A stretch of 64,000 nucleotides of DNA from Paraprevotella sp. (GTDB lineage Bacteria; Bacteroidota; Bacteroidia; Bacteroidales; Bacteroidaceae). Shown one piece after another: positions 50,866 through 61,900 of this stretch (its first letter is position 1; each line of letters begins with the position of its first letter). The position numbers and the translations under genes were made by a program. Below the pieces are notes generated by a model. It was not told the DNA's origin. It was given only the letters and a program-made list of their open reading frames with translations, and searched no databases. The stretch spans positions 24,000 through 87,999 of the forward strand of contig JAGBCQ010000023.1 of NCBI GenBank assembly GCA_017937925.1, written 5' to 3'.

Positions 50866-52941
50866 ATGAAGAAGATAAGCTCTTTTTTAATTCTTGTTAT
50901 GTGCTCTTTGTCATTGTTGGCACAGATGCATAATCCGGTGAGTATGTCTGTCACACAGAACAAACTCTCCGACACAGAGTTCGAAATCGTATTCTCAGGT
51001 AAGGCTGATGCGGGTTGGCATGTTTATTCTACCGATATTCCAGATGGTGGTCCTACGGCAGCAACCATTGACTTTGAAGAGCAAACAGGCGTTGAGCCGG
51101 TGGGAAAACTGATGCCGAAAGGACAGGTACATACGGCGTTCGACAATATGTTCGATATGGAAGTCAGCTATATGGAAGGCGAGGTAGCATTCGTTCAGAA
51201 AATGCGCATCACCGGTGCAACCTATTCAGTAAAAGGATATTTGACCTATGGCGCTTGCAACGACGAGAATTGTATGCCACCTACAAGTGTGGATTTCTCT
51301 TATTCCGGTGAAGGCAAGTCGGTGGTTAAGGCAGAACCGAAACCTGTTGTAGCAGAACCAAAGGCCGTAAAGGCAGAGGAAGCGAAAAAGGAAGTTGAGG
51401 CAGCGCAGGTGGCAGAAGTAACTGAGAAAGCTGATACCGTAGCAGTGGCTACAACTAACGATGAGGTGGCAGTGAGTGACTATTGGACACCTGTTGTTGA
51501 TAAATTGGCGGCTTTTGGTGAGGATGCTTCCAATGCGGCAAGCCAATCACTTTGGGCGATATTTTTCTTAGGATTCATCGGTGGCTTGGTGGCGTTATTG
51601 ACGCCATGTGTATGGCCTATCATTCCGATGACAGTAAGTTTCTTCTTGAAGCGTTCAGGCGATAAGAAGAAAGGTATTCGCGATGCTGCTACTTACGGTG
51701 TGAGCATCGTTGTGATATATGTGTTGTTGGGCTTGATTATTACCGGTGTGTTTGGTGCGAGTGCTTTGAACGCATTATCCACCAATGCCATTTTCAATAT
51801 TCTTTTCTTCTTGATGTTGGTAGTATTTGCAGCGAGCTTCTTCGGAGCGTTCGAGATTACGTTGCCTTCATCTTGGAGTAATGCAGTGGATAGCAAGGCT
51901 GAGTCAACGACCGGTTTGTTGAGCATCTTCCTCATGGCGTTTACTTTGGTTTTGGTGTCATTCTCATGTACCGGTCCTATTATCGGTTTCCTTTTGGTGG
52001 AGGTATCTACTTCAGGCAGTATTCTTGCTCCAACCATTGGTATGTTGGGATTTGCCATTGCGTTGGCATTGCCATTCTCTTTGTTCGCTATGTTCCCCAC
52101 ATGGTTGAAGTCTATGCCTAAGTCGGGCAACTGGATGAACTGCGTGAAGGTCTCCTTAGGTTTCTTGGAATTGGCTTTTGCATTGAAGTTCTTGTCCGTA
52201 GCGGATTTGGCATACGGATGGCGCATACTCGACCGCGAGGTATTCTTGAGTTTGTGGATTGTGATTTTCGCTTTGTTGGGCGCATACCTCATTGGTTGGT
52301 TGCGTTTCCCGCATGACGAGGATGAGTATGATGATTGCGGTAACGTGGTTGTAAATCATAGAACCTCCGTGACACGCTTCTTTATGGCTTTGGCATCATT
52401 CGCCTTTGCTATTTATATGGTTCCCGGACTTTGGGGTGCGCCGTGTAAAGCAGTCAGCGCTTTCTCTCCACCGATGAGTACGCAAGATTTCAATCTTTAT
52501 GAGAACGAAGTGCATGCGCAATTTACGGATTACGATGCAGGTATGGAGTACGCAAAACAACATGGTAAACCGGTGATGGTTGACTTTACAGGTTATGGCT
52601 GTGTGAACTGCCGTAAGATGGAATTGGCTGTGTGGGTGGACCAAAAGGTGGCAGACATCATGCAGAATGATTATGTACTGGTAACGTTGTTTGTAGATGA
52701 GAAGACGAAGTTGCCCGAACCAATCAAGGTAACTGAAAACGGACAGGAGCGCACTTTGCGTACCATTGGCGACAAATGGAGTTACTTGCAACGCAGTAAG
52801 TTCGGAGCCAATGCGCAACCGTTCTATGTTTTGCTGGACAACGAGGGCAATCCTTTGAACAAGGCCTACTCATACGATGAGGATGTGAACAAGTACATTG
52901 AGTTCTTGCAAACCGGTTTGAAGAATTACAAGAATAAATAA
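50866..52941 (+). CDS. dsbD: Thiol:disulfide interchange protein DsbD
   Basis: The 691-residue protein carries electrons from cytoplasmic thioredoxin to periplasmic disulfide reductases. After a signal peptide comes the N-terminal immunoglobulin-like domain with the redox pair in GACNDENC (Cys131, Cys136), and then a low-complexity Ala/Glu/Val linker. The membrane domain follows, with LTPCVWPIIPM (Cys248) and SCTGPIIGF (Cys368). The C-terminal thioredoxin-like domain has GCVNC (Cys579, Cys582). All three cysteine pairs are present, so it should be active. It is monocistronic. Confidence 0.92.
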   Translation: MKKISSFLILVMCSLSLLAQMHNPVSMSVTQNKLSDTEFEIVFSGKADAGWHVYSTDIPDGGPTAATIDFEEQTGVEPVGKLMPKGQVHTAFDNMFDMEVSYMEGEVAFVQKMRITGATYSVKGYLTYGACNDENCMPPTSVDFSYSGEGKSVVKAEPKPVVAEPKAVKAEEAKKEVEAAQVAEVTEKADTVAVATTNDEVAVSDYWTPVVDKLAAFGEDASNAASQSLWAIFFLGFIGGLVALLTPCVWPIIPMTVSFFLKRSGDKKKGIRDAATYGVSIVVIYVLLGLIITGVFGASALNALSTNAIFNILFFLMLVVFAASFFGAFEITLPSSWSNAVDSKAESTTGLLSIFLMAFTLVLVSFSCTGPIIGFLLVEVSTSGSILAPTIGMLGFAIALALPFSLFAMFPTWLKSMPKSGNWMNCVKVSLGFLELAFALKFLSVADLAYGWRILDREVFLSLWIVIFALLGAYLIGWLRFPHDEDEYDDCGNVVVNHRTSVTRFFMALASFAFAIYMVPGLWGAPCKAVSAFSPPMSTQDFNLYENEVHAQFTDYDAGMEYAKQHGKPVMVDFTGYGCVNCRKMELAVWVDQKVADIMQNDYVLVTLFVDEKTKLPEPIKVTENGQERTLRTIGDKWSYLQRSKFGANAQPFYVLLDNEGNPLNKAYSYDEDVNKYIEFLQTGLKNYKNK

Positions 52942-52969
52942 CTATTTCATAAATAGATTTTTGGTAGGT

Positions 52970-52999
52970 GGGTGCGTCGTAGTGATACGGCGCATCTTT
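52970..52999 (+). terminator. Possible terminator of dsbD
   Basis: GTGCGTCGT and ACGGCGCAT form a short stem with G-U pairs, followed by CTTTT. It is weaker than the other terminators. Confidence 0.5.
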
Positions 53000-53018
53000 T
53001 ATTGTAAATGCAATAACG

Positions 53019-53693
53019 ATGAAACGTGAGGATTTTGAGATTCAGATAACGGACGATGGCTCGACAACCATCTGGTTGAAGGAAATCGACGAACATTACC
53101 ATTCGGTGAAAGGGGCGCTGACCGAAGCGAATCATATTTATCGTGATGCCGCGTTTAAATTTCGTCACAAGGGGGAACCTTTACGTTTGTTGGAGATAGG
53201 CTTTGGTACCGGCTTGAATGCGGCAGTGACAGCTATGGCTGCCGAAGAAGGACGTCCAGTTCATTATCTTTCGTTGGAAAAATATCCGTTGGATGCGGAG
53301 ATTTTAGGCGAAATGCATTATGATGCAGTGATTCCTTCCGACTTATGGCAAGCTATTCATCAGGCAGAATGGAATAGAGCAGTGCAAATCTCGTCGTGCT
53401 TTACATTAGAGAAACGCTGTGCTGATTTTCTTGCCGACGAGTTGCCGCATGGAATAGATGTGGTTTATTTTGATGCTTTTGCACCCGAGAAGCAACCTGA
53501 GATGTGGGGCAGGCGGACTTTTGAACGACTTTATGAGGCTATGAATCCCGGTGCTATCCTAACGACCTATTGCGCAAAAGGAGCAATCCGCAGAATGTTG
53601 CAAGACGTAGGCTTTAAGGTGGAACGCCTCGAAGGGCCTCCGGGAGGAAAGCGTGAGATATTGAGAGCAACAAAAAAGCAGGAAAGATGTTAA
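53019..53693 (+). CDS. mnmD: Stand-alone tRNA (mnm5s2U34) methyltransferase, MnmD/MnmC2-like
   Basis: The 224-residue SAM-dependent methyltransferase belongs to the MnmC C-terminal-type (DUF752) family and adds the last methyl group to nm5s2U at the wobble position of certain tRNAs. The SAM motif is LLEIGFGTGLNAAV (about 57-70), and the catalytic region reads VVYFDAFAPEKQPEMWG (about 150-166), followed by LTTYCAKGAIRR. No fused oxidase domain is present, so it is the stand-alone form. The 3' end lies inside the terminator hairpin shared with the next, convergent gene. Confidence 0.87.
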   Translation: MKREDFEIQITDDGSTTIWLKEIDEHYHSVKGALTEANHIYRDAAFKFRHKGEPLRLLEIGFGTGLNAAVTAMAAEEGRPVHYLSLEKYPLDAEILGEMHYDAVIPSDLWQAIHQAEWNRAVQISSCFTLEKRCADFLADELPHGIDVVYFDAFAPEKQPEMWGRRTFERLYEAMNPGAILTTYCAKGAIRRMLQDVGFKVERLEGPPGGKREILRATKKQERC

Positions 53694-53711
53694 TGTCTTT
53701 CCTGCTTTTTT
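53672..53711. terminator. Bidirectional terminator overlapping the mnmD stop codon
   Basis: A perfect 16-bp stem (53672-53687 with 53696-53711) encloses an 8-nt loop that contains the mnmD stop codon (53691-53693). A and T tracts on both sides serve both convergent genes. Confidence 0.88.
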
Positions 53712-53728
53712 GTTGATGTGGATACTTG

Positions 53729-56700
53729 TTATTTCACCACTACTTTTCTTGTCGTACCGTCGCTCATTTGCAAGAGGTTTATGCCTCGTTGCATTTCGTT
53801 GAGGCGTACACCGCTGATGTTGTAGATGGCTTGAATGGTTACTTCGCTATTGGCATGCTGGATGGCTGTCTCATCCTCCCATCTGAACTCTACCATATTC
53901 ACGTTGGCAACAGCCGGCTTGGGCATGATGTATGCGCGATAACCCTTCATGGTGTTGCTGTTGTCCGCTGCCAGATAGAATTTGTTACCACTGATGAAGT
54001 AGGCGCCTTCAGGAACATAACCGTTGTGATATACACCGGTGAAGGTGACGTGGTCGGTCTCTTTGTGATTGAAAGTGGTGTTGACTGAGGCGTCGGTCAT
54101 GACAATCTCTGTCAATGGAGTGGCTAAACCTGTGTTGCGTACCATATAAGGAACACCGCTCTTGATACCGTCTTGAGCATTGCCAAAGATCAAGCTGATG
54201 GTGTTGCCTTTCATTTCTGAACGTACCAACTCTTTCACTTCCCAACCGCTAAGCGATGATGCCGGGATGTCGAAAGGTACAACGAATGTACTCCATGTAT
54301 TGGGCTTGATGGTGCGTTTCAATGTCACCTTGTCAAAGGTATTGTTGATGATAGGAGCTGCAGTAGCTGTTTCATCCAGTTGAAGCTCAGGCGAGCCATA
54401 ATAAAATAGTTTGAAGTTGTCAAAGATACTCCAATAGGAGCCTTCGCTATGGTCACACATAATACCTATTGTCAAATTACCTTCGTCTGTCAATGTGCTG
54501 GAAATCTCATTATTGTATTTTCCATTAGCGAAATACGCTGCTGCAGATGCCATTGTGTTCGGGAAATAGATGGCGGGTTCACCTGCTGTTGCATCATCAT
54601 CATGTAGTTTGGCGTCTTCAGCCTCGCTGGCGATATGTTTGACCGGTTGCATATCGGCGTTGATGTATAATTTTGTACTGATGTTACTGTTGCCGCCCAC
54701 ATAATTGTTATAGGAACCGGTAATGTCACCGGGACGTTGGAATGCTTGTGCGGTCATTCGATACGTTCCGGCCGGCATATCCACTAATGTCTGATACATG
54801 TTGAACGTCCTTTCATAGAATTCGGCACAGGAGAAATTGACAGTCGGTTTTTCTGACCATCCTGAATTGTCCTCTATAGATGGGTTCTTGAGTAAGAATG
54901 TAAGGTCGAATGGGGTAGCGGAATTGGATGGAATCGCGTTGCTCAAGAATGTTTTTGTTGCTTCTGTCGCTTCTTCTATTAGGGTAGCGATCTCCGTAGA
55001 GGATTGCACGAGATGAAGGCGGCTTTCAATGCTTCCTAAAGCGGCATTGAAATCACTGTCAGTTGTACTGGTCTTCTGAATGTGAGGCACTAATGGTAAA
55101 TTCTTGTACTCTGCCAGAAGGTCTGTCAGATTTTCTTTGTACTCTTCCAAAAGAGCTCCTTCAAATGTTTCTATTTCATCTTTAGCGATGAATATCCATC
55201 GTTGTGCTTGTTGTGCGTTGTCAAGATAGCTAAGTCCGACCGTTGTGATGTTACCGTCAGCTTGGGCTTCCAAACATGGAGGATTCATGTTGGCATGCGG
55301 TACTATAATCCAGAAGCCCTGAGCAGAATAGCTACCACCGACATTGGTCCTGACACGTCCACCCATCAATTGGAAATTCTCAGTGTCACCAGGCCCATCC
55401 TTGCTTTCCGTCTTGATAGTGTTGGATGAATAGGTAAAATATTTACCGCTCTTGGCATTTCTGATGCGGTAATAACAAGTGGCAGGAAGGAAATCGACAT
55501 ACCATGCGAAGGCGTCATCATTTTCCACTTCTCTATTGCTTTTCTCCACCCACTTCAAGGTTCCGTTTGCAGTTTCAGTCAGGTAGGCGGTAGTTAACCC
55601 AAAATCTTCGCTCTCGTTCTTGATGTAATACTTGACACCTTCATCCGATGCGAAGGTATATGCCGGTGTGGCAAACCCTCCAGTTGGAGGCAGTCCGTCC
55701 TCTCCCATACCTTGTACAATCATGGCATTGATCATATAGTCTGTAGGATTCCCAGAATCTTCGTGCGCACCATTGATACCATAGGGCCACATGTGTGTGG
55801 CGTCGCCCGTCATCATGGAACTGTTATTATTATCGAAGAACTGCAATACTTTGTTGGCGCGTTCACCCATCCATAATCCGGTCCATCCATTTTCACGGAG
55901 TGGAGTGTAACCAGACCACATCCAATGAGTGCCGACACCAATACCGTGTGCCATCTCATGAAGGATGGTTCCGGTACGCTGGTAGCTGGCGTTGGGCCCC
56001 ACGCGCATCCATCCACCGTAACTACAGTCGGCAGTCGGAGTTCCTGAACCGAAATTACAAGTGACATGGAAACCCTTGATACTGGTAAAGCGGTTGTAAT
56101 AACCAATGGCATCTGCCAAGGCATTGTTGATGCGTTCGTTGGATTCACCATCTGCACCCCAATTGTACCAGTAAGAACATTCTCCTCTCGGAAGTGTGAT
56201 AATTTTGATAACATCCCCATATCCCACAGCATAATTTTTGGTAAGGGCATAAGCGCGGGCATAATACACGGTTGCCGGTTGTAGTCCTTGCATCTGGTAG
56301 ATGCGACCGTTCCAATCAAAATAGGAGGTACTTCTGTTGTCTAAAATCGTAGGTTCTGGGTGAGTAGCCCAGCAGAAGCCGACTTCAAGCAACTGCGATT
56401 CGCTCACGCCACTGTAACTTAAACGTCCCAATGCCAAATCGGAACCTTTTACAAATCTTGTGTCTGTTATGACAACTGGTGCTGTTCCGCTGGCATTGTC
56501 CAATAAGTATTGGAATGAGGCGTTTTCAAGATTTTCCTCTTCTGCTTTCAGCTCTTCGATGGTCGCATTTAGATCATTGTTGACAGCCTTGGCTTGGTTG
56601 ATGGCTGCCAAAAATTTATCAGCACCATTCTTTGATCCGTTGCCGTACTCTGTGACAGCTTTGTCAATGGCATTCTGAAGACTTTCGTATGCGGCAATTG

Positions 56701-58780
56701 ATGCCAAAGCATCCTCTTTAGCCAAACGCAATGGCGTTGATACTTTCGGATAATTGTTGATGGCATTGTTTTGCAACTCGTTCTCTGCCGCAGCGATGCT
56801 TGAAGACAATGTGTTTTGTATAGATGTGTTCATCTTTTTCACCGAACAATCCTTGGCGGATTTGATGTATGCTTGCAGTGTAGTGTTGAAATCCGATGTT
56901 CCTCCTCCGGCGTAGTAGAGTTTGAAGTTGTCGCATGCCAACCAGTTACCTGTGGCTCCTATAGCTTTAAACCCAATGGTGGCATCGTATTCTATATTCG
57001 TGAATGTCAATGAGTATTCTTGGGTCTTGTTCACTTCGGTTTGACTCTCATTGGCTATCAACCAAGTATTGGATTGGGCGACTGAACTGCCCTCTTGAAT
57101 ATTCTGTGCGGAAACCTTCAATATGAAAACACCTAATCCAAGTTTTTTGATGGTTTGCATGGCGGAGGCATCGCCTACAGCGTTACCTGCACCGGTCCAT
57201 TTCTCTACATATGTATTTCCGTCCTTAAGTGTGAAAGCGGTATTGCCTTGCAATGCAAGTCCGCTTTGTGTCCATCCGTTGAAACCGTTCTCAAAACTGG
57301 GGTTTTCAATGAGGAGGCTCCAATCGAATGGTTGACTGGTACTGGCCATCGCCTGTCTTATCTCCATCTGTGAGAGCAGTGTCTCGTTGACCTGTGTCAG
57401 TTCGGATATGGTTGCTGTTGCATCGTTATATGCATTTATTGCATTGTCGATTGCGGTTCTTAAGTTGTTGGCACCCGACCAACTGCCATCATCATACAGG
57501 CGCTCTGCCAATTCAATGTTTTGCGATAGTTCTCCCTTAATGGCAGAGTTACCTACACCCCAGTAGATGATTTCAAAACCTTGCCAGTTGAACCATTGTG
57601 AACCGCTGGTCATTTGTGCCGATATGGTCATTTCACCTTCCACTCCCAACACCACATTCTCGGCGCGAGCCACAGCATCGGTATGTGCAAGGGCTTGTGC
57701 GCATGATCGCATACCATTGGGTTGGAAGTATGTGGCGCCCATAACCCATGTATTGTCATTAGCATTATTATTCACTTGGTAGTTGATGGCTTCCAATCGT
57801 GGAACTTCTGCTGTAACGTTATTGCTTGCACTGACGTTCAGAACTGGGGCTACATCACTACCATCCTGACGGTACAACGCATGTAATACGACGTCGTAAA
57901 TACCTTGTGGAATGATTTGGGTTTGGCTCAATGTAAGAGGGGCATGGTACACCTCAAATTCACCCCAGGCAATACCGTAGTTATTGCCGGACCAGTCTCT
58001 TGTGCCGGCAGCTCCTATCATGTCAGGGTTGTTGAAAAGGAAGGACACGTTGAGCGGACCTTCTATGTCGGCAGATACGACATTGAACAATGTCCTTGCT
58101 GCATTGATGATACTCGATTCTGTTGCATCACCGGCAGTATAGGCAGCATGAGCGGTGGCTAATGCCGTGCTGTATTGTACTTGTTTGCCGGCATCGCATA
58201 CAGCCTTATACACACCGTGCAGTTGTTTTTTTGCTTTGTAGAGGGCGTATGCACCGCTGGTGATGTCTGTTTCAGAGATGAATGCCCACTTGGTGTGACC
58301 GGCACCATTGGCAATGGTGATATGCCCGCCATAGTCCCACGTTACGTCAAGATCTTTCCCGAAGCTTGTATTTCTTAGTGTATAGATGCGGCTACCCTGT
58401 GTTGTTTCTGTATAGGTAAAATTTCTGTTTTGGTTTTGGTCTACCCAAATGTCGTTTGCGTTTCCACTCAAACAGGACAGATAACGATCCGGAAAACTCT
58501 TCAATTGAACGCTTACTGTTCCGTTGCTGGTAAGTGCATAGCATTGTTGAGGGATGGATACTACTTTGTCGCCATTGGTGAGGCGTGTGGCACAGGCATT
58601 GGCATTCCAGTCCATACCATTGAGAAAGAACGCGTCTGTCTCCACATTGTAAAAGTACACAATTTCAGATGAACTTAATGTGTTTAGGTCTTTTCCTGGG
58701 ATGGAGGGCTCACTCCATGTTTGTGCTGGTAGAGATTGTAAACTACATATAATAAGCAATAATGAAAATATTCTTTTCAT
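53729..58780 (-). CDS. Very large secreted protein with zinc-metallopeptidase-like domain and shared C-terminal module
   Basis: The 1683-residue protein has a signal peptide and an N-terminal module (WSEPSIPGKDL, GMDWNANACATRL) shared with the first gene of the window. Several galactose-binding-like and helical modules follow. A central peptidase-like domain has HEMAHGIGVGTH (His941, Glu942, His945, His952) and a GAHEDSGNPTDYMINAM segment. After this come a ricin-like segment, another carbohydrate-binding-like module (about 1290-1460), and a ~220-residue C-terminal module almost identical to that of the gene at 58966-63675, ending MSDGTTRKVVVK. HExxH with a further His suggests a zinc peptidase, but the spacing (His945 to His952) is one residue longer than in typical metzincins. 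A glycoprotein or mucin-like target is an inference. Confidence 0.75.
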   Translation of the reverse strand: MKRIFSLLLIICSLQSLPAQTWSEPSIPGKDLNTLSSSEIVYFYNVETDAFFLNGMDWNANACATRLTNGDKVVSIPQQCYALTSNGTVSVQLKSFPDRYLSCLSGNANDIWVDQNQNRNFTYTETTQGSRIYTLRNTSFGKDLDVTWDYGGHITIANGAGHTKWAFISETDITSGAYALYKAKKQLHGVYKAVCDAGKQVQYSTALATAHAAYTAGDATESSIINAARTLFNVVSADIEGPLNVSFLFNNPDMIGAAGTRDWSGNNYGIAWGEFEVYHAPLTLSQTQIIPQGIYDVVLHALYRQDGSDVAPVLNVSASNNVTAEVPRLEAINYQVNNNANDNTWVMGATYFQPNGMRSCAQALAHTDAVARAENVVLGVEGEMTISAQMTSGSQWFNWQGFEIIYWGVGNSAIKGELSQNIELAERLYDDGSWSGANNLRTAIDNAINAYNDATATISELTQVNETLLSQMEIRQAMASTSQPFDWSLLIENPSFENGFNGWTQSGLALQGNTAFTLKDGNTYVEKWTGAGNAVGDASAMQTIKKLGLGVFILKVSAQNIQEGSSVAQSNTWLIANESQTEVNKTQEYSLTFTNIEYDATIGFKAIGATGNWLACDNFKLYYAGGGTSDFNTTLQAYIKSAKDCSVKKMNTSIQNTLSSSIAAAENELQNNAINNYPKVSTPLRLAKEDALASIAAYESLQNAIDKAVTEYGNGSKNGADKFLAAINQAKAVNNDLNATIEELKAEEENLENASFQYLLDNASGTAPVVITDTRFVKGSDLALGRLSYSGVSESQLLEVGFCWATHPEPTILDNRSTSYFDWNGRIYQMQGLQPATVYYARAYALTKNYAVGYGDVIKIITLPRGECSYWYNWGADGESNERINNALADAIGYYNRFTSIKGFHVTCNFGSGTPTADCSYGGWMRVGPNASYQRTGTILHEMAHGIGVGTHWMWSGYTPLRENGWTGLWMGERANKVLQFFDNNNSSMMTGDATHMWPYGINGAHEDSGNPTDYMINAMIVQGMGEDGLPPTGGFATPAYTFASDEGVKYYIKNESEDFGLTTAYLTETANGTLKWVEKSNREVENDDAFAWYVDFLPATCYYRIRNAKSGKYFTYSSNTIKTESKDGPGDTENFQLMGGRVRTNVGGSYSAQGFWIIVPHANMNPPCLEAQADGNITTVGLSYLDNAQQAQRWIFIAKDEIETFEGALLEEYKENLTDLLAEYKNLPLVPHIQKTSTTDSDFNAALGSIESRLHLVQSSTEIATLIEEATEATKTFLSNAIPSNSATPFDLTFLLKNPSIEDNSGWSEKPTVNFSCAEFYERTFNMYQTLVDMPAGTYRMTAQAFQRPGDITGSYNNYVGGNSNISTKLYINADMQPVKHIASEAEDAKLHDDDATAGEPAIYFPNTMASAAAYFANGKYNNEISSTLTDEGNLTIGIMCDHSEGSYWSIFDNFKLFYYGSPELQLDETATAAPIINNTFDKVTLKRTIKPNTWSTFVVPFDIPASSLSGWEVKELVRSEMKGNTISLIFGNAQDGIKSGVPYMVRNTGLATPLTEIVMTDASVNTTFNHKETDHVTFTGVYHNGYVPEGAYFISGNKFYLAADNSNTMKGYRAYIMPKPAVANVNMVEFRWEDETAIQHANSEVTIQAIYNISGVRLNEMQRGINLLQMSDGTTRKVVVK

Positions 58781-58910
58781 GGCTATATGATATTGGTTTT
58801 CTTGTTGCTAATTTATGGAGTATAAATGAGTATAGCAAGAAACCTGTAAGTTTTTTTATTTTTCGCCCAAATATTTGATATTGTGAGGGAATATCGCGAT
58901 TGTAGAATGA

Positions 58911-58945
58911 AAAAGAGGAAGAGAAATCATTGCTCTCTTCCTCCG
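58911..58945 (-). terminator. Terminator between the two large secreted-protein genes
   Basis: On the minus strand GAGGAAGAG and CTCTTCCTC form a 9-10-bp stem followed by TTTTT. It separates the upstream gene (58966-63675) from the downstream one, so they are probably not one simple operon. No clear promoter was seen in 58781-58910. Confidence 0.8.
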
Positions 58946-58965
58946 GATATGATATGAACGAATCC

Positions 58966-61900
58966 TTATCTGACGATGACCTTTCTTGTCGTGCCGTCGC
59001 TCATTTGCAATAGGTTTACACCTCGTTGCATTTGATGCAAACGGACACCGTTCACATTGTAGATGCCGATAATCTCTGCAGAACTGATGGTGGTTTCAAC
59101 ATCCGTCACATCCTCTTCCCATGTGAAGCTCATGCCCTTGACATTGGCTACTTGTTCCTTTGGCATGAAGTAAGCACGATAACCCTTCATGGTGTTGCTT
59201 CCGTCGGCTGCAAGATAGAACTTGTTACCACTGATGAAGTAGGCGCCTTCAGGAACATAACCGTTGTGATATACACCGGTGAAGGTGACGTGGTCGGTCT
59301 CTTTGTCGTTCTTGACTGTAGTGTTGACAGCAGTGTTGGTCATAACAATTTCTGTTAGTGGGCTTCCTAAACTTGTGTTGCGCACCATATAAGGAACTCC
59401 GCTCTTTATGCCGTCTGGAGCATTGCCAAATACCAAACTGATAACGTCGCCTTTTAATTCTGAACGTACCAATTCTTTGACTTCCCATCCGGTAAGTGAT
59501 GATGCAGGAATGTCGAATGGACAAACGAATGTGGACCAAGTGTTAGGCTTTATGGTACGTTTCAAAGCTACCTTGTCAAAGGTGTTGTTAATAACAGGCG
59601 CATCGCCGGACAATTCGTCCAATACCATTTCGGGCGCACCAACATAGTAAAGAGTAAAGTCGCCGAAGAATGTCCAGTCGGCATCTACAGTTACATCCTT
59701 TCTAGCTCCAATAGTAATGTCACCACCTTCGGAAACGATGTCAACCGTTCCACAACCGTTTTGTGGGACATATTGGTTCTCTACTTCAATAGCGTCGCTA
59801 CCGGCTTGCATATTGTCCGGAACTTTATAACCATTATATGTTTGTGAGGACCAACCTCCGTACTTCGGATTTTCAGTTGGGTCATCTGATATTGCTAAAA
59901 TGTCAACTGTTTGCGTACTCTTGCTGTCGCTGATGTATAGTTTGGCATTTCGTTGCAATGTCCCGTTGTTATGGGCTGTGTAGTTGTTATCTTGGCTACC
60001 ATAACGATAGAACGCTCTTGTTTGCAAACGGTAAGTTCCGGCAGGAAGACCGTAAATGATTTGGTAAACATTAAAGTTGCAGTTGAAGAACTCAATGCAA
60101 TTATAGGAAACACCTGGATTGGGTGAAGCAGTCCAATGAGGAGCCCATTGATCGTTGTCAAATCTTGGACAATTCACGATGAGGTCTGAAACATCTATCG
60201 GGTTGGATGCGTTGGCGTTGGCTACAGCGTCTGCCATGACATAGCGGTTCGTAATACCGATGACTTCGATTATTGCAGCGTCAATCTCGTTGTCTGCATA
60301 TTCTCCATTATTGAATTTGCTTTCTACAACTCCTAATTCTTGATTGAAGGTTTCATTGCCATTTTGTTGTGGATGGGCAGCTGCCTTCTCTCGTGCTGCT
60401 GTTAGTTGTGCCTCTAATTTAGCATACTGAGCAATAGAGTTTTCTGCTGCAGTTGTTGACAAAGCGTTCATGGCAGCTATCCATGGTTCAACGTCGTTAG
60501 GAGTTGCTGTTCCGCTTGCGATTTTTGCAGTATAATTATTGAGGGGAGTACTGATGTTGTTGAGCGCCGTGCGTAAAGCGTCTCTAATACCGGCGTTCAT
60601 CCTTTTGTTGACTAACGCCTCAGCATTAGCTGTTTTATTATATGTGATATTCTCTATACCTTCAATATATTCTGCGCTTGAACCTTGGTAAGTCAGTTTG
60701 ACATTGTCCATAGCGATATTTGTGGCACATGTTGATGATGTAGTTCTAATACCGAATTCCAAAGTATTGGTAGTTGTAACATCACTTGTTAATGTGCGAA
60801 GTGTCGCAGTGCGGTTTCGTGCAGAATTGATAGTTAAGGTTCCGGTGTTTAAGAATAATTCTTGTCTATTTCTAGCTATATATGAACCATAGTACGCATA
60901 ACAATTGGCCTCTAATTTGTAGGTACCTTCCGGCATGTACTCTAATGTTTTTATAAGGGAACTTGTCCCTGGATCCGTCGTTCTTACATATGGTGAGGTT
61001 AAATTGTTTGCGTCTTCAGTAGTGCTACTCCATGTAGCCCATTTTCCGGTCCATGTCCAATTGCTGACATTGTCCGCAATGTTCGGGATGCGCTCGGCTG
61101 TAACATCATAACCGCCTGTGTTAGATGTAATACCTGCTAATGTTTGAATTTCACTTGCTGAGAGTTCGTAGTTATATAAGCGGATGTCGCTCATAAGTCC
61201 CTTAAATCTTGGGTCACTATCAAATTGTGAACGTCCGAGAGTACATACGGTGGGCGCAATGTCTGAAGGGCGCAATGTGATGTCAGATGTAGAGGCATTC
61301 TCTGTTCCGTTGATGTAAATCTTTACTTTGTCTGCTCCGATGGTGACGGCAATATGTTTCCATGTACCGGTGCCAAGTGTGGTGGTTGCGTTCAGACCTT
61401 GTGTTACACCATCTTTCTTGATTTCAAAGCGCATAGCACTGCCATTGGTCGGAGTCAGGAATAAATATTCGTCCTCTCCGTTACCAAAATCGAAGATACG
61501 TTGCCATGCAGTAGTACTACTGCCTTTCACCCATGCCGTAAATGTCATTGTATTCATGTCACCGGCGTGGTAGGGGAGTTTTACATAGTCGTCTGTGCCG
61601 TCGAAACTGATAGAAGCATGTTCGCTGTCGGTTGTGAATGTCGTTCCGAAATATGCGAAGTGCATCTTGTTAGGACCGGAATCCTTTACGGACATTCCGC
61701 TCCATTGTGCGACAAGCGAAGGGGTAGTTGACGCAGCAGAACTTGTTTCGGCAGAAGCGGCGCTGAAGTTGTATGACTTATCAAGCGCTTTGATGCGATA
61801 GCGGTGGGTCTTCCATTTGCTGCAAGTATTATCAAGGAAAGCCGTTCCCTGTACCTTACGACCGATACATTCCCAAATGCCAATCGCATCATTGTAGCGG

